A DNA stretch of 9,192 bases from an uncultured Collinsella sp. (GTDB lineage Bacteria; Actinomycetota; Coriobacteriia; Coriobacteriales; Coriobacteriaceae). The DNA is taken from NCBI GenBank assembly GCA_902494855.1, contig CABUVC010000057.1, positions 1 to 9,192 of the forward strand. The letters are read 5' to 3'. Below the pieces are notes generated by a model. It was not told the origin of the DNA, did not search any database, and saw only the letters and a program-made list of their open reading frames with translations. Both the position numbers and the translations under genes were made by a program. Within the stretch, counting starts at the first letter, position 1. Each line of letters begins with the position of its first letter. Positions 1 through 4,791 of this stretch are shown here, piece by piece.

Positions 1-440
1 GATAAGTACAGGATGCCCAGTTCGCTTTTCATATGCGCGACATCCTCGATAATCTCGTGAGTCTGCTCCTCGCGCAGGGTGAAGTCGTAACGCGCGGCAT
101 CGAACTCGCGGATCACGTCGACAAACGCGTTGACGGCAAAGGAATAATGCTGGCAGCTCACACTAAAGTGCGGCACCTGCTCGGATGCGCCCTTGTACTT
201 GCCCTCGAGCAGGTCGGCCTGGTCGAGTACCTGGCGCGCATAGCCCAAGAAGGTCTCGCCTTCCTCGGACACAATGACGCCCTTGTTGGTGCGCTCAAAG
301 ATGTGCACACCCATCTCGTTTTCGAGATCGCGAATCGACGCGGTAATCGAAGGCTGCGACACAAAGAGACGGCGCGAGGCCTCGGTAATGCTGCCGCATT
401 CGGCAACTTTGACGACATATCTGAGCTGCTGGAGCTTCAT
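1..440 (-). CDS. LysR-family transcriptional regulator, N-terminal part (cut by window edge)
   Basis: The reverse strand read from ATG at 440-438 is open to the window edge, giving about 146 residues; the C-terminal part of the effector domain lies outside. The protein begins MKLQQLRYVVKVAECGSITE and continues through the LysR winged helix-turn-helix (about residues 1-60): ITEASRRLFVSQPSIT is the recognition-helix region, followed by RDLENEMGVHIFER and TNKGVIVSEEGETFL. From about residue 90 the substrate-binding-like effector domain starts (FSVSCQHYSFAVNAF). An AAGGAG site lies 7-8 bases before the start and overlaps the stop codon of the upstream HAD gene, so the two are probably co-transcribed and translationally coupled. 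The family binds DNA as tetramers and responds to a small molecule. The ligand and targets cannot be told from this fragment. The family call is firm; no subgroup is assigned. Confidence 0.93.
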   Translation of the reverse strand, partial: MKLQQLRYVVKVAECGSITEASRRLFVSQPSITASIRDLENEMGVHIFERTNKGVIVSEEGETFLGYARQVLDQADLLEGKYKGASEQVPHFSVSCQHYSFAVNAFVDVIREFDAARYDFTLREEQTHEIIEDVAHMKSELGILYL

Positions 441-450
441 GGCTGTCTCC

Positions 451-1359
451 TTAGCTGTTCGCGAAATTCGCGTCGGCTGCACCCTCCTGACGCATAAACG
501 GCGGCATCTCCCCCGTCGCGGCGCAGGCGGCAATCTGATGCAGAGCCCCGGCGACCGCATCATCTGCCGCGGCGCCGATATGCCAGCGCGCGGCAGACGT
601 GACGGCCTCATTGGCATTGGCGACTGCAACGGAGTTGGGAACGGCATCGATCATGGGCAGATCGTTATCGGAATCGCCAAATACGGCCACCTCGTCGGGC
701 GTCAGGCCCAAGGCGCGCGCCAGCTCCAGCGCAGCGCAGCCCTTGTCCCAACCATCCGGAAGGATGTCGAACAGGCGCACTCGGTTGTTGGGAAACACAA
801 GCGAGAGTTCCGGCACCTCAACGGCAACGCGCTCGCGTAGCTCCGCGAGCTCCTCACGCGAACGGGCACTCCAGATATTCGCCTTAAACACCGGCGCGCC
901 ATCGACGACGGGACGACACGGGGCCTCTTCGCCTTTGAGCCACGCATTGCCGCCCGACTCCATAGCGCGACGCACACGCTCGGGATTGCTCGTCACGCAA
1001 TAGGCATCGTTGCCCCAAAAGTCATCGCCCAGGCTGTAGACTTTTAGAAACATATCGTCGGTCTCTTGCTCCAGATAGTCAGCCAAACGCATCAGAGCAT
1101 CGTTGTCGATTGCGCGCGAAGCGACTACTTCGCCGTCGACAAACATCACCTGGCCGTTACAGAACGCACCGGTCGAAAAACACTCGGAACGGTTTTTGAA
1201 CATCCAGCCCATCGCGGACGGCTGACGACCCGAAACCGGCCCAAAGTGCAGACCCGCCGCCTGCATGGCATGAACACCCTCAATGGCGTAGTCGCTGGCG
1301 CCGTCATGCCCGGCTGGAATCAGTGTATCGTCCATATCGGTCAGCACAAGTTTAATCAT
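451..1359 (-). CDS. HAD-superfamily phosphatase, Cof/IIB type
   Basis: This 302-residue cytosolic protein carries all the HAD motifs. Motif I is DMDDT at residues 8-12, with D8 the expected nucleophile and D10 the acid/base. Motif II is SGR at 43-45. Motif III is K206 in GWDKG, and motif IV is GDSDND at 228-233, which holds the Mg2+-binding aspartates. The long insert between motifs II and III (about 85-190) is the alpha/beta cap typical of subclass IIB (Cof, YidA). The GWDKG...LGLTPDEVAVFGDSDND spacing is also typical. Members hydrolyse sugar phosphates, nucleotides or FMN/PLP-like phosphates; the substrate cannot be predicted here. The start has a weak GGGGG ribosome site 5-6 bases upstream. 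The last 20 residues or so, after the fold ends, look like an unstructured tail. It is the first gene of a probable two-gene unit with the LysR regulator, whose ribosome site overlaps this stop codon. Confidence 0.93.
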   Translation of the reverse strand: MIKLVLTDMDDTLIPAGHDGASDYAIEGVHAMQAAGLHFGPVSGRQPSAMGWMFKNRSECFSTGAFCNGQVMFVDGEVVASRAIDNDALMRLADYLEQETDDMFLKVYSLGDDFWGNDAYCVTSNPERVRRAMESGGNAWLKGEEAPCRPVVDGAPVFKANIWSARSREELAELRERVAVEVPELSLVFPNNRVRLFDILPDGWDKGCAALELARALGLTPDEVAVFGDSDNDLPMIDAVPNSVAVANANEAVTSAARWHIGAAADDAVAGALHQIAACAATGEMPPFMRQEGAADANFANS

Positions 1360-1387
1360 AAGGCCCCCATTCGTATCGGTCCTACCT

Positions 1388-1393
1388 ATTGTA
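1388..1393 (-). promoter_or_regulatory. candidate -10 box for the HAD-lysR unit
   Basis: Read on the minus strand this is TACAAT, 5 of 6 to the sigma-70 consensus. It would start transcription about 20 nt before the HAD start codon at 1359. No good -35 is seen at 16-18 bp; the arm of the inverted repeat at 1398-1407 lies just upstream. Seen in sequence; function inferred. Confidence 0.45.
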
Positions 1394-1397
1394 ACGA

Positions 1398-1430
1398 CCT
1401 GCCAAAATAAACCTGTCCCTTTTTGGCAGG
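1398..1430. repeat. perfect 10-bp inverted repeat between divergent promoters (operator candidate)
   Basis: CCTGCCAAAA at 1398-1407 is exactly complementary to TTTTGGCAGG at 1421-1430, with a 13-nt spacer. The arms sit 4 bp from the leftward candidate -10 (1388-1393) and 5 bp from the rightward one (1436-1441), so the element is almost centred between them. No T-run follows either arm, so it does not look like a terminator. It could be an operator acting on both directions, or a copy of a dispersed palindrome. The repeat itself is certain; its role is inferred. Confidence 0.6.
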
Positions 1431-1435
1431 TGCGC

Positions 1436-1441
1436 TAGTAT
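1436..1441 (+). promoter_or_regulatory. candidate -10 box for the thiamine operon
   Basis: TAGTAT matches the sigma-70 -10 consensus at 4 of 6 positions. It would place the transcript start near 1448, just before the TPP aptamer begins at about 1456, which is the expected position. No convincing -35 is present, so the inverted repeat at 1398-1430 may matter for activity. Confidence 0.4.
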
Positions 1442-1455
1442 AGGGAACAACAGAT

Positions 1456-1551
1456 TCGATGCGGGAGTGCCGGCGGTGCAAACCACAAGGCTGAGAGGGC
1501 ATGGGGCCCAATCCTTTGAACCTGTCAGTTAATGCTGGCGTAGGGAGCATG
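1456..1551 (+). ncRNA. TPP (THI-box) riboswitch aptamer
   Basis: The conserved parts of the thiamine pyrophosphate aptamer appear in order: GGGAGTGCC (about 1463-1471), the pyrimidine-sensing GGCTGAGAGGG (1489-1499), CCTTTGAACCTG (1513-1524), and AATGCTGGCGTAGGGA (1531-1546). Outer stem P1 can form from ATGC at 1459-1462 with GCAT at 1547-1550. GGGC and GCCC around 1497-1509 form a stem inside the pyrophosphate-sensor arm. The aptamer binds TPP and normally lowers expression of thiamine genes. It lies directly ahead of thiM, and a strong intrinsic terminator at 1562-1592 serves as expression platform. The call rests on motif match and context and is firm. Confidence 0.97.
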
Positions 1552-1561
1552 CCGCCTTTAC

Positions 1562-1592
1562 AGGGGCGCTGTCTATGCACAGCGCCCCTTTT
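1562..1592 (+). terminator. intrinsic terminator, expression platform of the TPP riboswitch
   Basis: AGGGGCGCTGT at 1562-1572 pairs perfectly with ACAGCGCCCCT at 1579-1589 (11 bp, 6-nt loop CTATGC), followed by a short T-run (TTTTC). It lies 11 nt after the aptamer and ends 7 nt before the thiM ribosome site, so TPP binding is expected to cause transcription termination rather than block ribosome access. A possible antiterminator is GCGTAG (1538-1543, aptamer 3' side) pairing with loop bases CTATGC (1573-1578); this is weak and includes one G-U pair. Confidence 0.9.
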
Positions 1593-1599
1593 CTATGCC

Positions 1600-1606
1600 A
1601 AGGAGG
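1600..1606 (+). promoter_or_regulatory. thiM: ribosome binding site that fixes the thiM start
   Basis: AAGGAGG lies 8 nt before GTG at 1615. The frame is also open back to an ATG at 1501, but that lies inside the riboswitch. The ATG at 1608 is 1 nt from this site and runs into a stop after four codons. The GTG start is therefore preferred. Confidence 0.85.
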
Positions 1607-1614
1607 CATGTGCA

Positions 1615-2454
1615 GTGATTGATTCGGAACAGCTTAAGCAACATATGGTCAAGGCCGTAGAGGAAATTCGCGCCACCAATCCGATGGCCGGCTCCATCAC
1701 CAACACGGTGACGATCGACTTTGTCGCCAACGCACAGCTCGCCGTGGGCGGATCGGCCGCCATGGTCTATCTGCCCGACGAGGGCGAAGCGCTCGTTGCC
1801 GGCGGCGGCGCCATCTATCTCAACATGGGCACGCTCTTCCCTATCTACGAGCAGACGATTCCCCGCGCGGCGAAGGCGGCACACGACGCCGGCAAGCCCT
1901 GGGTGCTCGATCCGGTGGGCCTGGGTATCGGCAGCCTGCGCACCCAGCTGGTAAACGAGCTCAAGCAGTACAAGCCCGCCATCGTGCGCGGCAACGCCTC
2001 CGAGATTATCGCACTCGCCGGCCTGTGGGGTCTTGAGGGCGAGGCGGCTGATCTGAGCCGCGTGCGTGGTGTCGATACCACCGACACGGTCGACGCCGCC
2101 CGCGATGCCGCCGTGGCGCTCGCTCGCCACACCGGTGGCGCCGTTGTGGTCTCGGGCGAAGTCGACCTAATCACCGACGGCACGACGGTGGCCAAGTCTC
2201 ACGGCGGCAGCCCGCTCATGTCCAAGATCACCGGCTGCGGCTGCTCGCAGGGCGGCGTGCTGGCCGTGTATGCCTGCGCCGCCGACCCGTTTACGGCAGC
2301 CGTCTGCGGCACCGCCGTCTACAACGTGGCCGGCACGCGTGCCGCCGCTGTCGCCGACGCCCCGGCAAGCTTTAAGGTCGCCTTTATCGACGAGCTCTAC
2401 CGCGCAACCGCCCAAGACATCGCCGATAACCGACTCGAGCTCGAGGAGGCATAG
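1615..2454 (+). CDS. thiM: hydroxyethylthiazole kinase (ThiM)
   Basis: ThiM phosphorylates 4-methyl-5-(2-hydroxyethyl)thiazole with ATP, the thiazole salvage step of thiamine synthesis, in the cytosol. From the GTG start the protein has 279 residues, close to the usual 260-275. It shows family blocks in order: SITNTVTIDFVANAQLAVG (27-45), the substrate-pocket region; VLDPVG (97-102); VRGNASEI (124-131); VVVSGEVDLITDG (177-189); and the ATP/anion-hole block TGCGC (206-210). In that last block C210 aligns with the conserved cysteine of the family. It is the first gene of the operon, under the TPP riboswitch. The next gene starts 3 bp after its stop, and that gene's GAGGAGG ribosome site lies inside thiM's last codons. 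No key residue appears to be missing. Confidence 0.96.
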   Translation: MIDSEQLKQHMVKAVEEIRATNPMAGSITNTVTIDFVANAQLAVGGSAAMVYLPDEGEALVAGGGAIYLNMGTLFPIYEQTIPRAAKAAHDAGKPWVLDPVGLGIGSLRTQLVNELKQYKPAIVRGNASEIIALAGLWGLEGEAADLSRVRGVDTTDTVDAARDAAVALARHTGGAVVVSGEVDLITDGTTVAKSHGGSPLMSKITGCGCSQGGVLAVYACAADPFTAAVCGTAVYNVAGTRAAAVADAPASFKVAFIDELYRATAQDIADNRLELEEA

Positions 2455-2457
2455 GCC

Positions 2458-2799
2458 ATGTCCGAGCCCGCAACCAATGCCGGCATGAACACGCTCGTCG
2501 CCGTGGCCATCGCCCCGTGCGGCACCGGCGATGAGCTATCCGCCGAGGTCGCCGAGGTCGTGCGTGTCATTCGCGAGAGCGGCCTGCCCAACCGCACCAC
2601 CTCCATGTTCACCGAAATCGAGGGCGACTGGGACGAGGTCATGCAGGTCGTGCGCGACGCAACCTTTGTGTTGGCGAGCAAGGGCATCCGCACCGAAGTC
2701 GTGCTCAAAGCCGATATTCGACCCGGATTTACCGACACCATGACCGGCAAACTCGAGCGCATGGAAGCACAGATCAAAAAGCAGGAGGAAGCACGATGA
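2458..2799 (+). CDS. MTH1187/YkoF-like thiamine-binding protein (former DUF77)
   Basis: This 113-residue soluble protein belongs to the thiamine-binding MTH1187/YkoF-like family. The signature is seen in PCGTGDELSAEVAEVVRVIR (about 20-39), SGLPNRTTSMFTEIEGDWDEV (about 41-61, with the family's M.T.IEG.WDEV block), and a C-terminal TDTMTGKLERME. Family members are small ferredoxin-like dimers or tetramers; YkoF binds thiamine or its pyrimidine moiety, and the cellular role is unsettled (carrier, sensor or delivery to a transporter). ATG 2458 is chosen for the GAGGAGG site 8 nt upstream; the internal ATG at 2485 fits the family core but has no ribosome site. The stop overlaps the thiE start as ATGA, so translation is coupled. 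Placement between two thiamine enzymes under one riboswitch supports a thiamine-related ligand. Confidence 0.9.
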   Translation: MSEPATNAGMNTLVAVAIAPCGTGDELSAEVAEVVRVIRESGLPNRTTSMFTEIEGDWDEVMQVVRDATFVLASKGIRTEVVLKADIRPGFTDTMTGKLERMEAQIKKQEEAR

Positions 2800-3491
2800 G
2801 CATCCGCGACAACCTTGATATCTCGGCCTATCTGGTACTCGGCCCCGAAAACACGCTCGGGCGCCCCGTGGGCGATGTGGTGGCCCAGGCGCTCGACGCC
2901 GGCTTTACCTGCATCCAGGTGCGCTCCAAGGTGGCAAGCGCCCGCGAGATCATTGCGCTGACCGGCGACGCCGCGCAGGCAATCGCTCAGGCCGGCAAGA
3001 CCGGTCAGGTCGCCTTGCTGATCGACGACCGTCTGGACTGTGTGCTTGCCGCGCGCGAGCAGGGTATTGCTGTCGACGGTGTGCACGTGGGCCAAAGCGA
3101 TATTCCCGTCGAGGTCTGTCGCAAGTTGCTGGGCCCCGACGCCATCGTGGGCCTTTCGGCCCGTTGCGAGGAGATGCTCGAGTACGTCAAGACCGCCGAT
3201 ATGAGTTTGGTCGACTACCTTGGCATCGGCCCACTCCACGAGACCGAGACCAAGCGCGACTGCGGACGCGCGGCCGACGGCTCTATCATCACCAAGAGCT
3301 TTGAGGACCTGGCCGCGCTCCATGCGGCAAGCCCCGTGCCCATCGTGGTGGGCGGCGGCGTCAAGACGGCCGACCTTCCGCAGCTCAAGGCTACCGGCGT
3401 CGACGGCTTCTTTGTGGTGAGTGCCGTCTGCAGCGCCGATGACCCCTACGCCGCGGCCAAGGAGCTCGTAGACACCTGGCAGCAGGCATAG
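2796..3491 (+). CDS. thiE: thiamine phosphate synthase (ThiE)
   Basis: ThiE joins HMP pyrophosphate to thiazole phosphate, releasing pyrophosphate and giving thiamine monophosphate. The 231-residue TIM barrel shows the family blocks: AYLVLG (11-16), CIQVRSK (39-45), LLIDDRLDCVLA (74-85), VDGVHVGQSDIP (93-104), VGLSA (118-122), DYLGIGPLHETETK (140-153), PIVVGGGV (182-189) and GFFVVSAV (204-211). R43 and K45 match the pyrophosphate-binding pair, DD at 77-78 the Mg2+ site, and TETK the thiazole-phosphate loop. The usual glutamate or aspartate between R and K (REK/RDK) is serine here, a mild departure. The start overlaps the previous stop by ATGA, with AGGAGG 7 nt upstream. It is the last gene of the operon before a terminator. 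The downstream neighbour is convergent, so no thiD follows. Confidence 0.95.
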   Translation: MSIRDNLDISAYLVLGPENTLGRPVGDVVAQALDAGFTCIQVRSKVASAREIIALTGDAAQAIAQAGKTGQVALLIDDRLDCVLAAREQGIAVDGVHVGQSDIPVEVCRKLLGPDAIVGLSARCEEMLEYVKTADMSLVDYLGIGPLHETETKRDCGRAADGSIITKSFEDLAALHAASPVPIVVGGGVKTADLPQLKATGVDGFFVVSAVCSADDPYAAAKELVDTWQQA

Positions 3492-3535
3492 GCATAAGCC
3501 GAGCAGTTGCTCCGCGGCCCCATAACTTCAGCAAT

Positions 3536-3581
3536 GGAAAACGCATCCCAGTTTGGACGTCCATTCTGGGATGCGCTTTCC
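3536..3581. terminator. bidirectional terminator between thiE and the patatin gene
   Basis: CGCATCCCAG at 3542-3551 pairs perfectly with CTGGGATGCG at 3566-3575. After one A-C mismatch the stem extends through GGAAA/TTTCC to 16 bp. The 14-nt loop itself contains a palindrome, TGGACGTCCA (3554-3563). Runs of A and T flank the core on either side, and on the minus strand the sequence after the stem core is GTTTTCC, so termination of the patatin transcript looks stronger than that of thiE. It starts 45 bp past the thiE stop and lies 22 bp past the patatin stop. Confidence 0.85.
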
Positions 3582-3603
3582 GCTGAGCACGCGGCAGTTT
3601 GCC

Positions 3604-4473
3604 CTACTCTGCCAGATATGCCTCCAGTGCCGGCAAGGTCGCCTCCGCATCGCGGCGACCAATCTGGTAGATGCGTTCAAGTTCATCGGGCTCGCGACAC
3701 AGCGACGGCACCTTCACCGATTCGCTCGGCCGCACCACAAAGATCTCGCCGGCAGCCTCGCGACGTGCCAGGTCATCGAGCGTGGTATTGTAGACCTCAT
3801 GCCGATGCTCAAGCGCTGCGACAAACTCCGGATAGTGACGGAACACGCGTCGCAGCATGGGCATCACGCTGTTGGGCTGCTTCACAAAGCCCGCTGGCTG
3901 CGTGAGTACCACGATATTGCGGTCATACCCCTGCGCAAACAGCCATGCGCTGGGAATAGAATCAGCCACGCCACCATCCAGATACTTATGCCCGTCAATA
4001 GCAACGGGACGCGTCGCCACGGGAATTGCCGACGACGCCCGGATCCACTCGATATCGCGCTCGTCGCCATACGGCAGATCGTGATAGACGGCCTTGCCCG
4101 TCTCGATATCGGTACACACGCACGTAAACCGCATGGGGCAGGCGCGATATGTCTCCAAATCGATGGGATCGCGCTCGATGGGCACCTCGTGATAGGCAAA
4201 ATCGGCATTGAACATGTCGCCGGTTCGCAACCAGCTCGTCACGCTCGCATAGCGCTTATCGGCACAATAGGCTTTGTTGTAGCGAATGGCGCGGCCGATC
4301 TGGCGCGATTTAAAGTTGTAGCCAAACGCCGCGCCCGCCGAGACACCCACCATATGGTCGCAAGTTAAGCCATGCTCCATCCATACGTCGAGCACGCCCG
4401 CCGTATACATGCCGCGGTAGCCGCCTCCCTCGAGTGCCAGCCCCACCGTGCGCGTCGTATTTGACTGTGCCAT
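3604..4473 (-). CDS. patatin-like phospholipase (YjjU/RssA-like serine hydrolase)
   Basis: This 289-residue protein has the patatin Ser-Asp dyad. The oxyanion loop is EGGGYRG (15-21), the nucleophile elbow is GVSAG (43-47, Ser45) and the catalytic aspartate sits in DGGVAD (166-171, Asp166). Family members hydrolyse lipid acyl esters. There is no signal peptide or membrane segment, so it is probably cytosolic. The C-terminal third (about 200-289), with RRVFRHYP and an NTTLDDL region, resembles the extra helical domain of YjjU-type proteins. The ATG start has GGAGA 7 nt upstream. It stands alone: convergent to thiE, divergent from the GGDEF-EAL gene. A physiological substrate cannot be given. 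The nearby c-di-GMP genes suggest no direct link, as patatin effectors of CBASS systems sit with CD-NTase cyclases, which are absent here. Confidence 0.93.
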   Translation of the reverse strand: MAQSNTTRTVGLALEGGGYRGMYTAGVLDVWMEHGLTCDHMVGVSAGAAFGYNFKSRQIGRAIRYNKAYCADKRYASVTSWLRTGDMFNADFAYHEVPIERDPIDLETYRACPMRFTCVCTDIETGKAVYHDLPYGDERDIEWIRASSAIPVATRPVAIDGHKYLDGGVADSIPSAWLFAQGYDRNIVVLTQPAGFVKQPNSVMPMLRRVFRHYPEFVAALEHRHEVYNTTLDDLARREAAGEIFVVRPSESVKVPSLCREPDELERIYQIGRRDAEATLPALEAYLAE

Positions 4474-4495
4474 GCGACCATCTCCGTCCCCGCAA

Positions 4496-4523
4496 ATTCA
4501 AACGGAACAAGTATACCCGTCAA
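4496..4523 (-). promoter_or_regulatory. candidate promoter for the patatin gene
   Basis: On the minus strand, TTGACG (4523-4518, 5 of 6 to the -35 consensus) is followed after 16 bp by TTGAAT (4501-4496, 4 of 6). An alternative -10, TATACT (4515-4510, 5 of 6), lies inside the spacer with a poorer -35. Either gives a short untranslated leader before ATG at 4473. Confidence 0.4.
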
Positions 4524-4609
4524 CATATATCGTCTCAGTCGCATTTTTCATGCGCACCCAGGCGTTGCGGTTTGGCGAATAATAGCCGCCCGTAGCATGT
4601 ACACCCATA

Positions 4610-4615
4610 TATAAT
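4610..4615 (+). promoter_or_regulatory. candidate -10 box for the GGDEF-EAL gene
   Basis: TATAAT is a perfect sigma-70 -10 element. At 16-18 bp upstream there is no recognisable -35 and no extended TG, so the promoter may need an activator. A second choice is TATACT at 4630-4635. Either implies a leader of about 150-170 nt before the start codon at 4792. Confidence 0.4.
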
Positions 4616-4791
4616 TCTGCACTGTTGTTTATACTACTCAGCAGTTATCAACATCGAACATTAGCCGGTAAATTAACCCAACAACGCAGCAAGGCGGGGG
4701 CCTGGATACACGCAAAGCGCCGAACAACAACGCGTGTGCACAACGAGCTCGCCCGACGCAATTCGCCCGACCTCAGAAAGCCGCTTACGAC

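Larger units (their letters stand above)
4474..4791. other. 318-bp divergent intergenic region (promoters and a long leader)
   Basis: This is the control region between the patatin gene (leftward) and the GGDEF-EAL gene (rightward). The left part holds candidate leftward promoter boxes (4496-4523). A small hairpin, CGCAT-TTTTC-ATGCG, lies at 4540-4554. A perfect TATAAT is at 4610-4615 and TATACT at 4630-4635, both facing right. From about 4620 to 4791 a leader of roughly 170 nt precedes the start codon, with no recognised RNA family and no convincing gene. Confidence 0.6.

Noticed and set aside
1501..1614. N-terminal extension of ThiM back to ATG 1501
   Set aside because: It would run through the TPP aptamer and the terminator. 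The ribosome site and family length favour GTG 1615.
1608..1622. Four-codon open frame ATG TGC AGT GAT TGA before thiM
   Set aside because: Its ATG is only 1 nt from the ribosome site, too close for initiation; it is a chance overlap with the thiM start.
2397..3323. 308-codon open frame on the minus strand across thiE
   Set aside because: It is antisense to well-supported genes, recognisable as nothing, and typical of shadow frames in GC-rich DNA.
3553..4368. 271-codon open frame on the plus strand across the patatin gene
   Set aside because: It is antisense to a gene with intact catalytic motifs, has no family resemblance, and begins inside the terminator.
4644..4652. TTATCAACA, one mismatch from a DnaA box
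   Set aside because: It is a single site with no cluster and no origin genes nearby; one near-match in 9 kb is expected by chance.
4680..4725. ACGCAAAGC in the leader, reminiscent of the GEMM-I c-di-GMP riboswitch
   Set aside because: The matching 5' arm and GAAA tetraloop helix are missing and the second helix cannot be drawn. A covariance search would settle it.
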